A stretch of 64,000 nucleotides of DNA. It comes from Sporosarcina aquimarina. GTDB taxonomy: Bacteria; Bacillota; Bacilli; Bacillales_A; Planococcaceae. A program made the position numbers and the translations under genes. Shown here piece after piece: positions 35,045-42,352 of the stretch (the stretch's first letter is position 1; the number at the start of each line of letters is the position of its first letter). Location of the stretch: positions 124,001-188,000 of the forward strand of contig NZ_JAMBOM010000004.1 of NCBI RefSeq assembly GCF_023715615.1. The letters are read 5' to 3'. The notes under the pieces are model-generated. The model saw nothing but the letters and a program-made list of their open reading frames with translations. It had not been told where the DNA came from and did not search any database.

Positions 35045-35476
35045 ATGTTAGAAGTAAGACCATTAGAAAATATTGATTATGAATTGATTAAGGAAGCAGA
35101 AAAAGTTATTGAAAAGAATTATAGATATGAACGACATCACATTGGTTCAGCAGTAAGGACGAAAACGGGAAAGATTTACTCAGCAGTACACGTTGAAGCG
35201 AATGTAGGAAGAATTACAGTATGTGGCGAAGCGATCGCTATTGGTAAGTCTATATCTGAGGGAGACCATGAATTTGAAACGATTGTCGCAGTAGCTCATC
35301 CTCATCCACACGAGGATATAGAAAAATGTTGGGTAGTTGCACCGTGTGGTATGTGTCGTGAGTTAATAAGTGATTATGGAAAAGATACTGATGTAATCAT
35401 TTCTTATAAAGGTGAGTTAGTAAAGTGTAATGTTATGCAATTACTACCAGAAAAATATTCAAGTGATACTGAATGA
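35045..35476 (+). CDS. cytidine deaminase-like protein
   Basis: A 143-aa zinc-dependent deaminase of the cytidine/blasticidin-S deaminase fold. Zinc ligands are Cys60 with catalytic Glu62 (VCGEAIAI) and Cys101/Cys104 in PCGMCREL. The N-terminal NYRYERHHIGSAVRTKTGKIYSAVHVEANVGRI part resembles blasticidin-S-type and other non-housekeeping members; substrate cannot be settled by eye. ATG 35045 follows AGAGAGGGAG. It is the first gene of the cassette-like array, bracketed by TTATTCAACTAACG sequences. Confidence 0.85.
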   Translation: MLEVRPLENIDYELIKEAEKVIEKNYRYERHHIGSAVRTKTGKIYSAVHVEANVGRITVCGEAIAIGKSISEGDHEFETIVAVAHPHPHEDIEKCWVVAPCGMCRELISDYGKDTDVIISYKGELVKCNVMQLLPEKYSSDTE

Positions 35477-35590
35477 CCTTATTCAACTAACGGGTGCTTT
35501 TGTTAAATAAGGATTACTGCGGTCAACATACTATTTGTTGGCTTTTTTAAGTCGCCTTCGGACTATAATCTGCAACATTGTGTGTTTTTA
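35477..35590 (+). repeat. array repeat R1
   Basis: Head TTATTCAACTAACGGGTGC; first hairpin GTCAACA/TGTTGGC plus T run (35522-35549); diverged core GTCGCCTTCGGACTATAATC, then TGTGTTTTT. The promoter part is missing. Confidence 0.75.
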
Positions 35591-35636
35591 GCACGTTATA
35601 AAGGTTAGGAATGTAAGCATAGTTATAAACATAAAA

Positions 35637-35673
35637 TAAAGCAAAGCCTCACTTAAAAATGAGGTTTTGCTTT
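35637..35673. terminator. terminator for the minus-strand gene at 35678
   Basis: AGCAAAGCCTCA pairs with TGAGGTTTTGCT (one wobble), loop CTTAAAAA, T-rich in both directions. Confidence 0.85.
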
Positions 35674-35677
35674 TTGT

Positions 35678-36598
35678 TCATTCTTCTGTACTAGATTCAA
35701 TTTGTTTTATTGTTGATTCAATTTGATCTAATTTATCAAAATCCGGAAAGTCTGCAGTATATTCTGGTTCAGCTAAGTAAGATGGGTGAATCTCTGTTCC
35801 ATCATTTATTAATTCTGCCAAGGTTTTAACGGAATATTTCAGTTGTCCTAAGTACTCTGAGTCGTATTGGATATTCTCTTGATCCAATAAGTTTTTTGTT
35901 TCAGCTTCAACAAGTACATCAACACTCTTAGATAACCCTTTTTGCAAGTCTTCTAAAGTGTCATTTTTAATTTCAAGCGTTCTTACATGTTGCTCAATTA
36001 TTTTTAATTGATAGGTTTGGTTTCTGACAGCAGCAGCTGTACGTGTTAATGCACCAACAAATTGAAGTGCAAAGTGACCGCCTAGGATTAGTTCTACCCA
36101 AAGTGACCCAGAGTCAAAATTTTGGATAGTGACATTCCCTTTTACATGTTCATTAACGATGGCCTGTTCTAGTGATTTGTTTAATTTTGAGAAGAACTTA
36201 CTTAATTGATCCAAATCCTTATAATCGGGCAGTCTAACACTAATAGAATATTCTTGCTGATCTGGTATAGCTTGGTCAAAAGCTTCTAAAGTTGCTGAAC
36301 ACTTATGTTTAATAATGTTAACCAATCTTTTGAACTCGTTATAAGAGGTACCGTCAACTCTAATATGATCATTAATTGACTTATCATAATATATATTGCT
36401 CAATTGTGATAATTCATGTATCTCTATCTTTAGAAAGTTAAGTTCTCTAAGGTTATTTACAGCGCTAATAGTTTTCTGAAATCCAGAAATGTCGTATTTG
36501 TCAATGTTTTGTATTTTTTCGCTATTAAAGTCTAAGTCATCGATGTTGTCTATTAATAATTGTTTCATATCTCTTAGTCTCACTATTTTCACCCCCAT
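35678..36598 (-). CDS. protein of unknown function, opposite orientation inside the array
   Basis: A 306-aa, mostly helical protein with long charged coiled-coil-like stretches and one moderately hydrophobic stretch (GGHFALQFVGALTRTAAAV, about residue 182). I do not recognise a family. It is one of two array genes on the minus strand and has its own terminator; its start lies 40 bp from the divergent small ORF at 36639. Composition is AT-rich like its neighbours. A phage, defence or regulatory role would be guesswork. Confidence 0.7.
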   Translation of the reverse strand: MGVKIVRLRDMKQLLIDNIDDLDFNSEKIQNIDKYDISGFQKTISAVNNLRELNFLKIEIHELSQLSNIYYDKSINDHIRVDGTSYNEFKRLVNIIKHKCSATLEAFDQAIPDQQEYSISVRLPDYKDLDQLSKFFSKLNKSLEQAIVNEHVKGNVTIQNFDSGSLWVELILGGHFALQFVGALTRTAAAVRNQTYQLKIIEQHVRTLEIKNDTLEDLQKGLSKSVDVLVEAETKNLLDQENIQYDSEYLGQLKYSVKTLAELINDGTEIHPSYLAEPEYTADFPDFDKLDQIESTIKQIESSTEE

Positions 36599-36638
36599 TC
36601 CCAGGATAATAGTACCATAAAGTTAAGGAGGTGTGTTC

Positions 36639-36788
36639 ATGGAAAATGAAAAAACGGAGTTTACAGTAAACGGTAATAAACTGTCTATTAAAAAAGAAAA
36701 TCAAACGTTCGAAATTAGGTTTAATACAAATGAAGAGCTTGGTTGTTTCCTATTTAAAATCCTTTCGAAAAAAGAGCTTATTAATTAG
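36639..36788 (+). CDS. 49-aa small protein
   Basis: A perfect SD AAGGAGGTG (36624-36632) precedes ATG 36639, opening a 49-codon frame MENEKTEFTVNGNKLSIKKE... ending at TAG 36788, where repeat R2 begins. The sequence reads as a small beta-rich protein (EFTVNGNKLSI, FEIRFNTNEELG). The SD and the exact fit between divergent gene and repeat support it as a real small cassette gene. No family recognised. Confidence 0.65.
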   Translation: MENEKTEFTVNGNKLSIKKENQTFEIRFNTNEELGCFLFKILSKKELIN

Positions 36789-36906
36789 GACCATAACGTG
36801 TCGTAACAACACCTTTAGTTAGGTGTTTTTTTAATTACTCCAAAATGGGTGAATATGGTATGGTGGTGATAGAATTTGTTCCGCAAACAAACCATTTTCT
36901 GAAATA
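36787..36906 (+). repeat. array repeat R2 (3' half)
   Basis: Begins inside the core (AGGACCATAACGTGTCGTAAC), then hairpin AACACCT/AGGTGTT with T run (36808-36831), extended -10 promoter TGG-TATGGT and the TTTGTTCCGCAA tail. It lacks the head. Confidence 0.85.
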
Positions 36907-36987
36907 AAAGAATGGATTTTATGTTATTGGCTATTATTATCAAGTGATAAAATTAGATTAAGAATTTTTGATTTGGAGGCTTAGGTA

Positions 36988-37413
36988 ATGTTAGATACTC
37001 AAAAAATCAAGGAAACTATTAGACATCGTTACCCCTTTCTTTTAGTGGATAGAATTTTGGAATTGGAAGAAGGAAAAAGAGCAATAGGCATTAAAAATGT
37101 TTCAGCAAATGAGGAGTTTTTTAATGGACACTTCCCTGATTATCCAGTAATGCCGGGTGTACTGATTGTAGAAGCATTAGCCCAAGTGAGTGCAGTAGTA
37201 ATGCTAACTAAAGATGGAAACCAAGGTCGATTAGGTCTGTTAGCGGGCATAGATAAATGTCGCTTTAAAGAACAAGTAAAACCTGGTGATCAACTACGTC
37301 TTGAAGTTGAAATTACTCGCTTAAAAGGTCCTATTGGAAAGGGAAAAGGGATGGCTACTGTGGATGAAGAATTAGTTTGTGAATTGGAATTAATTTTTGC
37401 ATTTGGTGATTAA
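36988..37413 (+). CDS. 3-hydroxyacyl-ACP dehydratase FabZ-like
   Basis: A 141-aa hot-dog-fold dehydratase. The catalytic pair is present: His48 in [12 protein letters not shown] and Glu62 in VEALAQ. The N-terminal [28 protein letters not shown] segment is standard FabZ. It would dehydrate 3-hydroxyacyl-ACP in fatty acid synthesis. Its location alone in the cassette-like array, far from other fab genes, suggests a second or acquired copy; the housekeeping fabZ would be elsewhere, which this window cannot show. ATG 36988 follows TTGGAGG. Confidence 0.92.
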   Translation: MLDTQKIKETIRHRYPFLLVDRILELEEGKRAIGIKNVSANEEFFNGHFPDYPVMPGVLIVEALAQVSAVVMLTKDGNQGRLGLLAGIDKCRFKEQVKPGDQLRLEVEITRLKGPIGKGKGMATVDEELVCELELIFAFGD

Positions 37414-37417
37414 TATA

Positions 37418-37633
37418 CATCAGGGGTTACTACAGTTTGTTCAAGAAAAGGGTACGATTGTTGAAGAAGCACAAACAAAGTCAACAGTGATCTGTTGGCT
37501 TTTTCTGACGCACCCGGACTATGACGTGTCGTATCAACACCTTATACGAGGTGTTTTTTTTAATGACTACCAATTTGGTGATTATGATATGATGAAGAAA
37601 GATTTTGTTCCACAATCGGGCAAGTTTTATGTG
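37418..37633 (+). repeat. array repeat R3 (complete)
   Basis: Head GGGTACGATTGTTGAAGAAG; hairpin GTCAACA/TGTTGGC with TTTTT (37479-37504); core GACGCACCCGGACTATGACG then TGTCGTATC; hairpin AACACCT/AGGTGTT with T run (37535-37560); promoter TGA-TATGAT; tail TTTTGTTCCACAATCGGGC. Confidence 0.92.
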
Positions 37634-37678
37634 ATTAGACATTTATATCTGCATTTGAAATAGAATAGGTGGTTGAAA

Positions 37679-37936
37679 ATGGTCAATATACTTGTTTTAT
37701 TATTAATGGGCATACTCATGTCTATTTATAGTAAAAAAGTTGTTTATTTATGGGGGATGCTAATAAATATAGCTGCATTGTCAGTGTTTTATTTATCAAT
37801 ACACTTGCTTGTTTCTATAGGTGTCAAACTTCCCTATCGTTTATTCATAGAATTCCCAATTGGAGGTGTCGCTATATACATTGCTTGGAGAATTAATAAA
37901 AAAATAATTCCCGTTGAAAATAAAGAACAGAACTAA
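37679..37936 (+). CDS. small membrane protein
   Basis: An 85-aa protein with three hydrophobic segments (MVNILVLLLMGILMSIY, VVYLWGMLINIAALSVFYLSIHLLV, FPIGGVAIYIAW) and a charged C-terminus. No family recognised. ATG 37679 lies 6 bases after AGGTGG. It sits alone between repeats R3 and R4, with the R3 promoter upstream. Confidence 0.65.
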   Translation: MVNILVLLLMGILMSIYSKKVVYLWGMLINIAALSVFYLSIHLLVSIGVKLPYRLFIEFPIGGVAIYIAWRINKKIIPVENKEQN

Positions 37937-38079
37937 TCAATTCTAAAAGTATTAATTTCGATAAAAAAACAATTTTGGTATTTCCATAATTGCGTTTCCA
38001 AGTTGTTTATTTTGTATGGGTATTGAGTCCGCATGATATAAGAAAAGTCAAAATTGACGTAAGGAACATTTTTTATAAG

Positions 38080-38296
38080 CAATCGGGGTTCCTTAATCTT
38101 ACAGCATTGTGCAAGAATCGGGTGCGATTGTTGAAGAATCGAAATCAAAGTCAACAGTGAACTGGTGGCTTTTAATGACGCATCAGGACCATAACGTGTC
38201 GCAGCACCTTATACGAGGTGTTTTTTTATTACTTGAAACTGGGTGATTATGGTATGGTATTGATAGATTTTGTTCCGCAAACGTGCATTTTGCTTA
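38080..38296 (+). repeat. array repeat R4 (complete, head doubled)
   Basis: CAATCGGGG at 38080 and AATCGGGTGCGATTG at 38116; hairpin GTCAACA/TGGTGGC; core GACGCATCAGGACCATAACG then TGTCGC; hairpin GCACCT/AGGTGT plus T run (38204-38227); promoter TGG-TATGGT; tail TTTTGTTCCGCAAACGTGC. Confidence 0.92.
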
Positions 38297-38319
38297 AAAC
38301 ATGGAAGGATAAGAGGTAA

Positions 38320-39000
38320 ATGAATATAAGAGTCAACAAGTGGTACAGTTTGCTAGTTGCGTCATTGCTTTTTTTTATTTACTCTTACAAAAGAGGAATC
38401 TACACTGGGGCTGGTTTCTTAGATTACTTAGATTTAATAGTAAATGTCGGAATTACCCTTGCTTTAGTTGTCTGGCTTATTAGAAAATCAACAGTTAATA
38501 ATGTCATAGAACAGATCATTTCATTTGGCTTTGTCCTGTATATGTTCGTTTTGCATCGCTTTGTGACTTATATTTACATCCCTTATTACTTTACTCAAGA
38601 ATATATAGGGAATCCCTTTGTAAATTTGGAACGAATAAATTTAATCCCTTTTAAAACCATATTTAATGATTTATTTGGAACAGTTGTTGCTCCAGTAACA
38701 GTCATGCAGACTTTCGGGAATTTGTTTTTGTTATTGCCCCTTGCCTTTTCCTTATTGGCATTAAATATTGTAATAAAGAAGAAAAAGGTAGTTGTAATTG
38801 TATTTTTCACCACATTGTTTATCGAGACATTTCAACTTGTCGAAAATTTAAGCATTTCAGGATATCTTTATTCAGAAGGTGGGATACGTGCCGTAGATAT
38901 TGACGATCTTATATTAAATATGCTTGGCGGTTTAATTGGTATATTCCTATTTAGAGTTTATCAAAAAGTCCTTATGAAAAAACAGCCTTTAAGACATTAA
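38320..39000 (+). CDS. VanZ family membrane protein
   Basis: A 226-aa integral membrane protein with five or so helices. VanZ-family marks are NLIPF near the middle, GNLFLLLPLAF, the acidic FIETFQL segment and R-x-x-DIDDLILNMLGGLIG at the end. VanZ was named for low-level teicoplanin resistance in vancomycin operons; most chromosomal members have no known function. ATG 38320 follows GATAAGAGG. It is a single-gene cassette between R4 and R5, with the R4 promoter upstream. Confidence 0.87.
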   Translation: MNIRVNKWYSLLVASLLFFIYSYKRGIYTGAGFLDYLDLIVNVGITLALVVWLIRKSTVNNVIEQIISFGFVLYMFVLHRFVTYIYIPYYFTQEYIGNPFVNLERINLIPFKTIFNDLFGTVVAPVTVMQTFGNLFLLLPLAFSLLALNIVIKKKKVVVIVFFTTLFIETFQLVENLSISGYLYSEGGIRAVDIDDLILNMLGGLIGIFLFRVYQKVLMKKQPLRH

Positions 39001-39031
39001 AGAATGATGAAAATAAAATTTAATTAATTCT

Positions 39032-39210
39032 AACAATCGGGCGCGTTTGTAGAACAAGAGATCGTCTACTGATGGTATTTTTTATGACGCAACCGGACCA
39101 TAACGTGTTGTAACAACACCTTATATAGGTGTTTTTTTAAATTTATCAGAATTGGTTTATTATGGTACTATGAAACAAATAGATTTTGTTCCACAATCTG
39201 GCCATTTAAC
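39032..39210 (+). repeat. array repeat R5 (complete)
   Basis: Head CAATCGGGCGCGTTTGTAG; hairpin near 39060-39083 (GATCGTC/GATGGT) with TTTTTT; core GACGCAACCGGACCATAACG then TGTTGTAAC; hairpin AACACCT/AGGTGTT (39114-39132); promoter TGG-TACTAT; tail TTTTGTTCCACAATCTGGCC. Confidence 0.93.
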
Positions 39211-39314
39211 GGAAAAAGATATAATGAACTGGTCGGGTGGAATTGCTTAACATGTCTTAATTTAAAAGTGTACAACGGATAATTTCAAACACACTTTTCA
39301 TTCGGAGGGATGTA

Positions 39315-39839
39315 ATGAAGAAAGCACTACTAATCATAGACGTTCAAAATGGAATGTTTCAAGAAGGTAATGTTGTTTATAAAGGGGAAAGACTGCTACG
39401 AAATTTAAATGGTTTAATCAAACAAGCACGTTCTACCGAGACCCCCATTTTTTTTATACAGCATAATGCACCTGCAGGTAAGCCTTTGGAGTATGGTACA
39501 AATGGTTGGGAGATTCACCCTGAGATAACTCCAAAAACTCAAGATACAATCATTCAAAAAACTACACCTGACACATTTTTTAATACTTCTCTAGATGAAG
39601 AACTGAAAAAACGAAAAATCGAACATTTAGTTATTGTGGGAATTCAAACGGAAGCCTGCGTTGATACAACTTGTAGGCGGGCATTTAGTTTGGAATATAA
39701 GGTCACTTTAGCTTCAGATACACACAGCACTTGGGAATCACTAGACATTACTGCTCAGCAAATTATAAACCATCACAACGGAGTATTACGTTGGTTTGCT
39801 GATGTTTGCCCAAGTACAGATATTGCATTTGAGAACTGA
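39315..39839 (+). CDS. cysteine hydrolase (isochorismatase family)
   Basis: A 174-aa isochorismatase-fold hydrolase with the full triad: Asp9 (ALLIIDVQNGMF), Lys82 (QKTTPDTFF) and Cys115 (VGIQTEACVDTTCRRAF). The cis-peptide region is intact. Members hydrolyse C-N amide bonds (nicotinamide, ureidoacrylate, etc.); substrate unassigned here. ATG 39315 follows TCGGAGGGATG. Single cassette gene between R5 and R6. Confidence 0.9.
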   Translation: MKKALLIIDVQNGMFQEGNVVYKGERLLRNLNGLIKQARSTETPIFFIQHNAPAGKPLEYGTNGWEIHPEITPKTQDTIIQKTTPDTFFNTSLDEELKKRKIEHLVIVGIQTEACVDTTCRRAFSLEYKVTLASDTHSTWESLDITAQQIINHHNGVLRWFADVCPSTDIAFEN

Positions 39840-39880
39840 TTTTGAAGAAATGTACCTACAAATGACAGGCGCTTATCTTC

Positions 39881-40066
39881 ATCAATCGGGCGCGTTTGTA
39901 GAACAACTTTAGACCATCTATTGACGAACATAATAAAAACGCATCCGGACAATAACATGTCGCAACAGCACCTTATATGATGTGTTTTTTAATTACTCAA
40001 AATTGGGTGAATATGGTACGCTGGAATAAATAGATTTTGTTCTACAATCGGGCCATTTTGTTTAAG
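39881..40066 (+). repeat. array repeat R6 (complete)
   Basis: Head CAATCGGGCGCGTTTGTAG, AACAAC; core AACGCATCCGGACAATAACA then TGTCGCAAC; hairpin GCACCTTATATGATGTGT with T run; promoter TGG-TACGCT; tail TTTTGTTCTACAATCGGGCC. Confidence 0.92.
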
Positions 40067-40086
40067 AAGAAGGTAGGAGTGGTGGT

Positions 40087-40482
40087 TTGATAATTAGAAA
40101 ATTAATTTCTGCCTTAGTAGCCTGTATAATGGTAATGTTTATTTATTTCCTTATAGAACCATCAGGGTTTGTCATAATGCTTGGAATGTATTTATTCCCT
40201 ATTCTTTTGGTTTATGGGTTACCAAGTTCTATATTATCCGATTTTGTCACTAAAAGAATTAAAGGAGTAATAAGAGGTGGAATTGCATTAGTAATTCATT
40301 TACTTCTTGCCTCTGTATTTGTATTAATTTTATTCAATTATGGAGAGGCTTGGGTGCCATTTAACTTATTTTTAGTACTCTCTCTTGTATCATCTTTTTT
40401 CTTCTGGAGTGTTGATGAGTTTCTCAAGTCTAATAAAGCTAAACAAATCCGTAAGAAGATTGATGATTTGAAAATATATTAA
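40087..40482 (+). CDS. small integral membrane protein
   Basis: A 131-aa protein with four hydrophobic helices (ISALVACIMVMFIYFL, FVIMLGMYLFPILLVYG, GGIALVIHLLLASVFVLILF, PFNLFLVLSLVSSFFFW) and a basic C-terminal tail. No family recognised. It starts at TTG 40087 after GGTAGGAGTGG. Single cassette gene between R6 and R7. Confidence 0.68.
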   Translation: MIIRKLISALVACIMVMFIYFLIEPSGFVIMLGMYLFPILLVYGLPSSILSDFVTKRIKGVIRGGIALVIHLLLASVFVLILFNYGEAWVPFNLFLVLSLVSSFFFWSVDEFLKSNKAKQIRKKIDDLKIY

Positions 40483-40509
40483 AAAGTCGTTCTGTTGAAC
40501 TCCTAGCTT

Positions 40510-40668
40510 CTTGAACTAACGGGCGCGTTTTTTGAACAACAAGAGATCGTGACAGACGGTCTTTTTTATGACACATCCGGACCATAATGTGTAGCAGAAC
40601 ACCTTTTACGAGGTGTTCTTTTAATACACTGTTAAATAATCGGTGCAGTTATGGTAGAATTGCTGTGC
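40510..40668 (+). repeat. array repeat R7 (complete)
   Basis: Head TTGAACTAACGGGCGCG, TTGAACAAC; hairpin AGATCGT/ACGGTCT with T run (40543-40566); core GACACATCCGGACCATAATG then TGTAGCAG; hairpin AACACCT/AGGTGTT; promoter TGG-TAGAAT (40652-40660). Confidence 0.92.
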
Positions 40669-40719
40669 CTATAACGGTTCAATGCACTGAAGAAACATCA
40701 ATAGAATGGGAGAGCACAG

Positions 40720-40908
40720 ATGAAATATTTACCTTTATTCGGCACTATTTTATCAACAATAGTTTTAATCACGAATATATGGTTTGATTTTAAATTATAT
40801 ATGCCAAGTGTAGTTGCTAAAATAATATTAACATTTTTTTGGATTACTTTTATTTCACTCATGTTCCATTCACTTTTTTTAGAGTACTCCAAAAAAGAGG
40901 TTGATTAA
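40720..40908 (+). CDS. small membrane protein (62 aa)
   Basis: Two hydrophobic helices (FGTILSTIVLITNIWFDF and VVAKIILTFFWITFISLMF) and a charged tail. ATG 40720 has GGGAGAG upstream. It ends just before R8, so it fits the one-gene-per-unit pattern. No family recognised. Confidence 0.6.
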   Translation: MKYLPLFGTILSTIVLITNIWFDFKLYMPSVVAKIILTFFWITFISLMFHSLFLEYSKKEVD

Positions 40909-40965
40909 ACTGAAAAAGTTTCCCGAATAGAGCACTTTTTTGTAGAAAGATTAGTTCTCGGTTTT

Positions 40966-41080
40966 CATAATCGGGTGTGTTAATTGAAAAACGAAGATCG
41001 TCATTTAAAGGTCTTTTTTATGACGCATTTGGACAATGATGTGTCGTACAGGAGCGTCGATATCGATGCTCCTTTTTTCA
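40966..41080 (+). repeat. array repeat R8
   Basis: Head TAATCGGGTGTGTTAATTGAA; hairpin AGATC/GGTCT with TTTTTT (40995-41018); core GACGCATTTGGACAATGATG then TGTCGTAC; a different second hairpin GGAGCGTCGATATCGATGCTCC with TTTTTT (41051-41078). No promoter part follows. Confidence 0.88.
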
Positions 41081-41190
41081 TGCTCCGAACAGGAGCTGTC
41101 CGGGGTGCGGAATGAGATTGTCAGATAAGTAGGAGAAAGGCAGTTCCTTGTCGAAATAGAAAAATGACTACTAATCTGGGAGGGACTGTC

Positions 41191-41430
41191 ATGAAGGTAT
41201 TACTTGTTGAAAAATTTAGCGATTTGAATGGCATTAGCGAAAAGGAAATAGAGGTTGAAGCAGACGAACTCGAAATCCTTGCAAGCTGCAGCATCATTTT
41301 CCATGAAAAGAGAACTTACCGTATTAAGGAAAGGGCTTTCAACACGAACGGTACATTGTTACTTTTCGTCGAAAATGATAAGTCATATCCGATTGATACC
41401 AAGTTCATCAATTTTTACTTTGAAAGCTGA
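41191..41430 (+). CDS. unknown 79-aa protein
   Basis: An acidic protein, MKVLLVEKFSDLNGISEKEIEVEADELEILASCSIIFHEKRTYRIKERAF..., with an alternating beta pattern suggesting a small barrel. ATG 41191 follows TGGGAGGGA; the frame is open upstream but without an SD. No family recognised. It shares the R8-R9 interval with the GNAT gene, and has its own terminator. Confidence 0.62.
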   Translation: MKVLLVEKFSDLNGISEKEIEVEADELEILASCSIIFHEKRTYRIKERAFNTNGTLLLFVENDKSYPIDTKFINFYFES

Positions 41431-41443
41431 AATAGCTAATAGA

Positions 41444-41469
41444 AGACGCCCACACAGGGCGTTTTTCTT
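41444..41469 (+). terminator. terminator after the 79-aa gene
   Basis: ACGCCC (41446-41451) with GGGCGT (41457-41462), loop ACACA, T run. Confidence 0.85.
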
Positions 41470-41531
41470 TACCCAACAATTAAAGGACATTCCAAGCAAC
41501 TGTCGAACATAGGCGATAGGGAGGTGGAAAA

Positions 41532-42053
41532 ATGATTGAATTGAGAAAAATAACCGATGATAACATAGATGAAGTAGTAGAACTTGAGGTTAGAGAAAAT
41601 CAGAAAGATTTTATACTAACTACTAACCTCAGAAGCATTGCAGACGCTTATGTATTGAACGCAAACGGGGAACCAGCCATCCCCCTCGTCATTTATGCGA
41701 ATGAAGTTGTGGTGGGTTTTTTGATGTATACGTATGATACATTGGATCATGAATCATTTGAAAATGAAGTTTTTTACAGAAAGAAAGGCTATTTTATTTG
41801 GCATATTATGATTGACAAGCATTATCAGGGGAAAGGGTATGGCAAGCTTGCCTTTGAAAAAATGTTGCTGAAAATTGAAGCGATGCCTTATGGCGAAGCA
41901 GAATATGTAGCACTCTTTTATCACACAAGTAACCTCGCAGCTAAAACATTATACGCTTCATTTGGATTTTTTGAAACAGGCATCGTTCAGGATAATTCAA
42001 TGCTGGCGATTAAAAATCTAAATAAGAAAATAACAGAAGCCATAGTAGAATAG
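41532..42053 (+). CDS. GNAT N-acetyltransferase (BltD/spermidine acetyltransferase-like)
   Basis: A 173-aa GNAT enzyme. The acetyl-CoA loop reads IMIDKHYQGKGYGKLAFEKML (Q-x-x-G-x-G) and a conserved C-terminal ALFYHTSNLAAKTLYASFGFFETG follows. The N-terminal LRKITDDNIDEVVELEVRENQKDFI segment is typical of BltD/SpeG-like polyamine acetyltransferases; substrate is inferred from family resemblance only. ATG 41532 follows GGGAGGTGG. Located between R8 and R9. Confidence 0.88.
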   Translation: MIELRKITDDNIDEVVELEVRENQKDFILTTNLRSIADAYVLNANGEPAIPLVIYANEVVVGFLMYTYDTLDHESFENEVFYRKKGYFIWHIMIDKHYQGKGYGKLAFEKMLLKIEAMPYGEAEYVALFYHTSNLAAKTLYASFGFFETGIVQDNSMLAIKNLNKKITEAIVE

Positions 42054-42112
42054 GATCTCTCGGAAACAAATCTAAGCTTTCTACCTATAACAGGGCTATA
42101 AGTCTGCCATTA

Positions 42113-42303
42113 AGCAATTGGGTGCGTTTGTTGCATAAGCGTAATCAAAGTCAACAGTGATCTGTTGGCTTTTTCTGACGCATTCGGACCATAACATGTC
42201 GTAACAACACCTTAAATTAGGTGTTTTTTTAATTACTCTAAATTGGGTGATTATGGTACGATGAGGTAAATAAATTTTGTTACGAAATAGTGGCCAAATT
42301 ATT
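42113..42303 (+). repeat. array repeat R9 (complete)
   Basis: Head CAATTGGGTGCGTTTGTTG; hairpin GTCAACA/TGTTGGC with TTTTT (42149-42174); core GACGCATTCGGACCATAACA then TGTCGTAAC; hairpin AACACCT/AGGTGTT with T run; promoter TGG-TACGAT; tail TTTTGTTACGAAATAGTGGCC. Confidence 0.93.
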
Positions 42304-42352
42304 TAGGGAACTTGTATAATAAATTCTTTTTTTTCAGATAGAGGTTAAAAAA

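Noticed and set aside
37397..37663. 88-codon ORF overlapping the end of fabZ.
   Set aside because: It runs through repeat R3 including both terminator hairpins and is a translation of the repeat; no SD.
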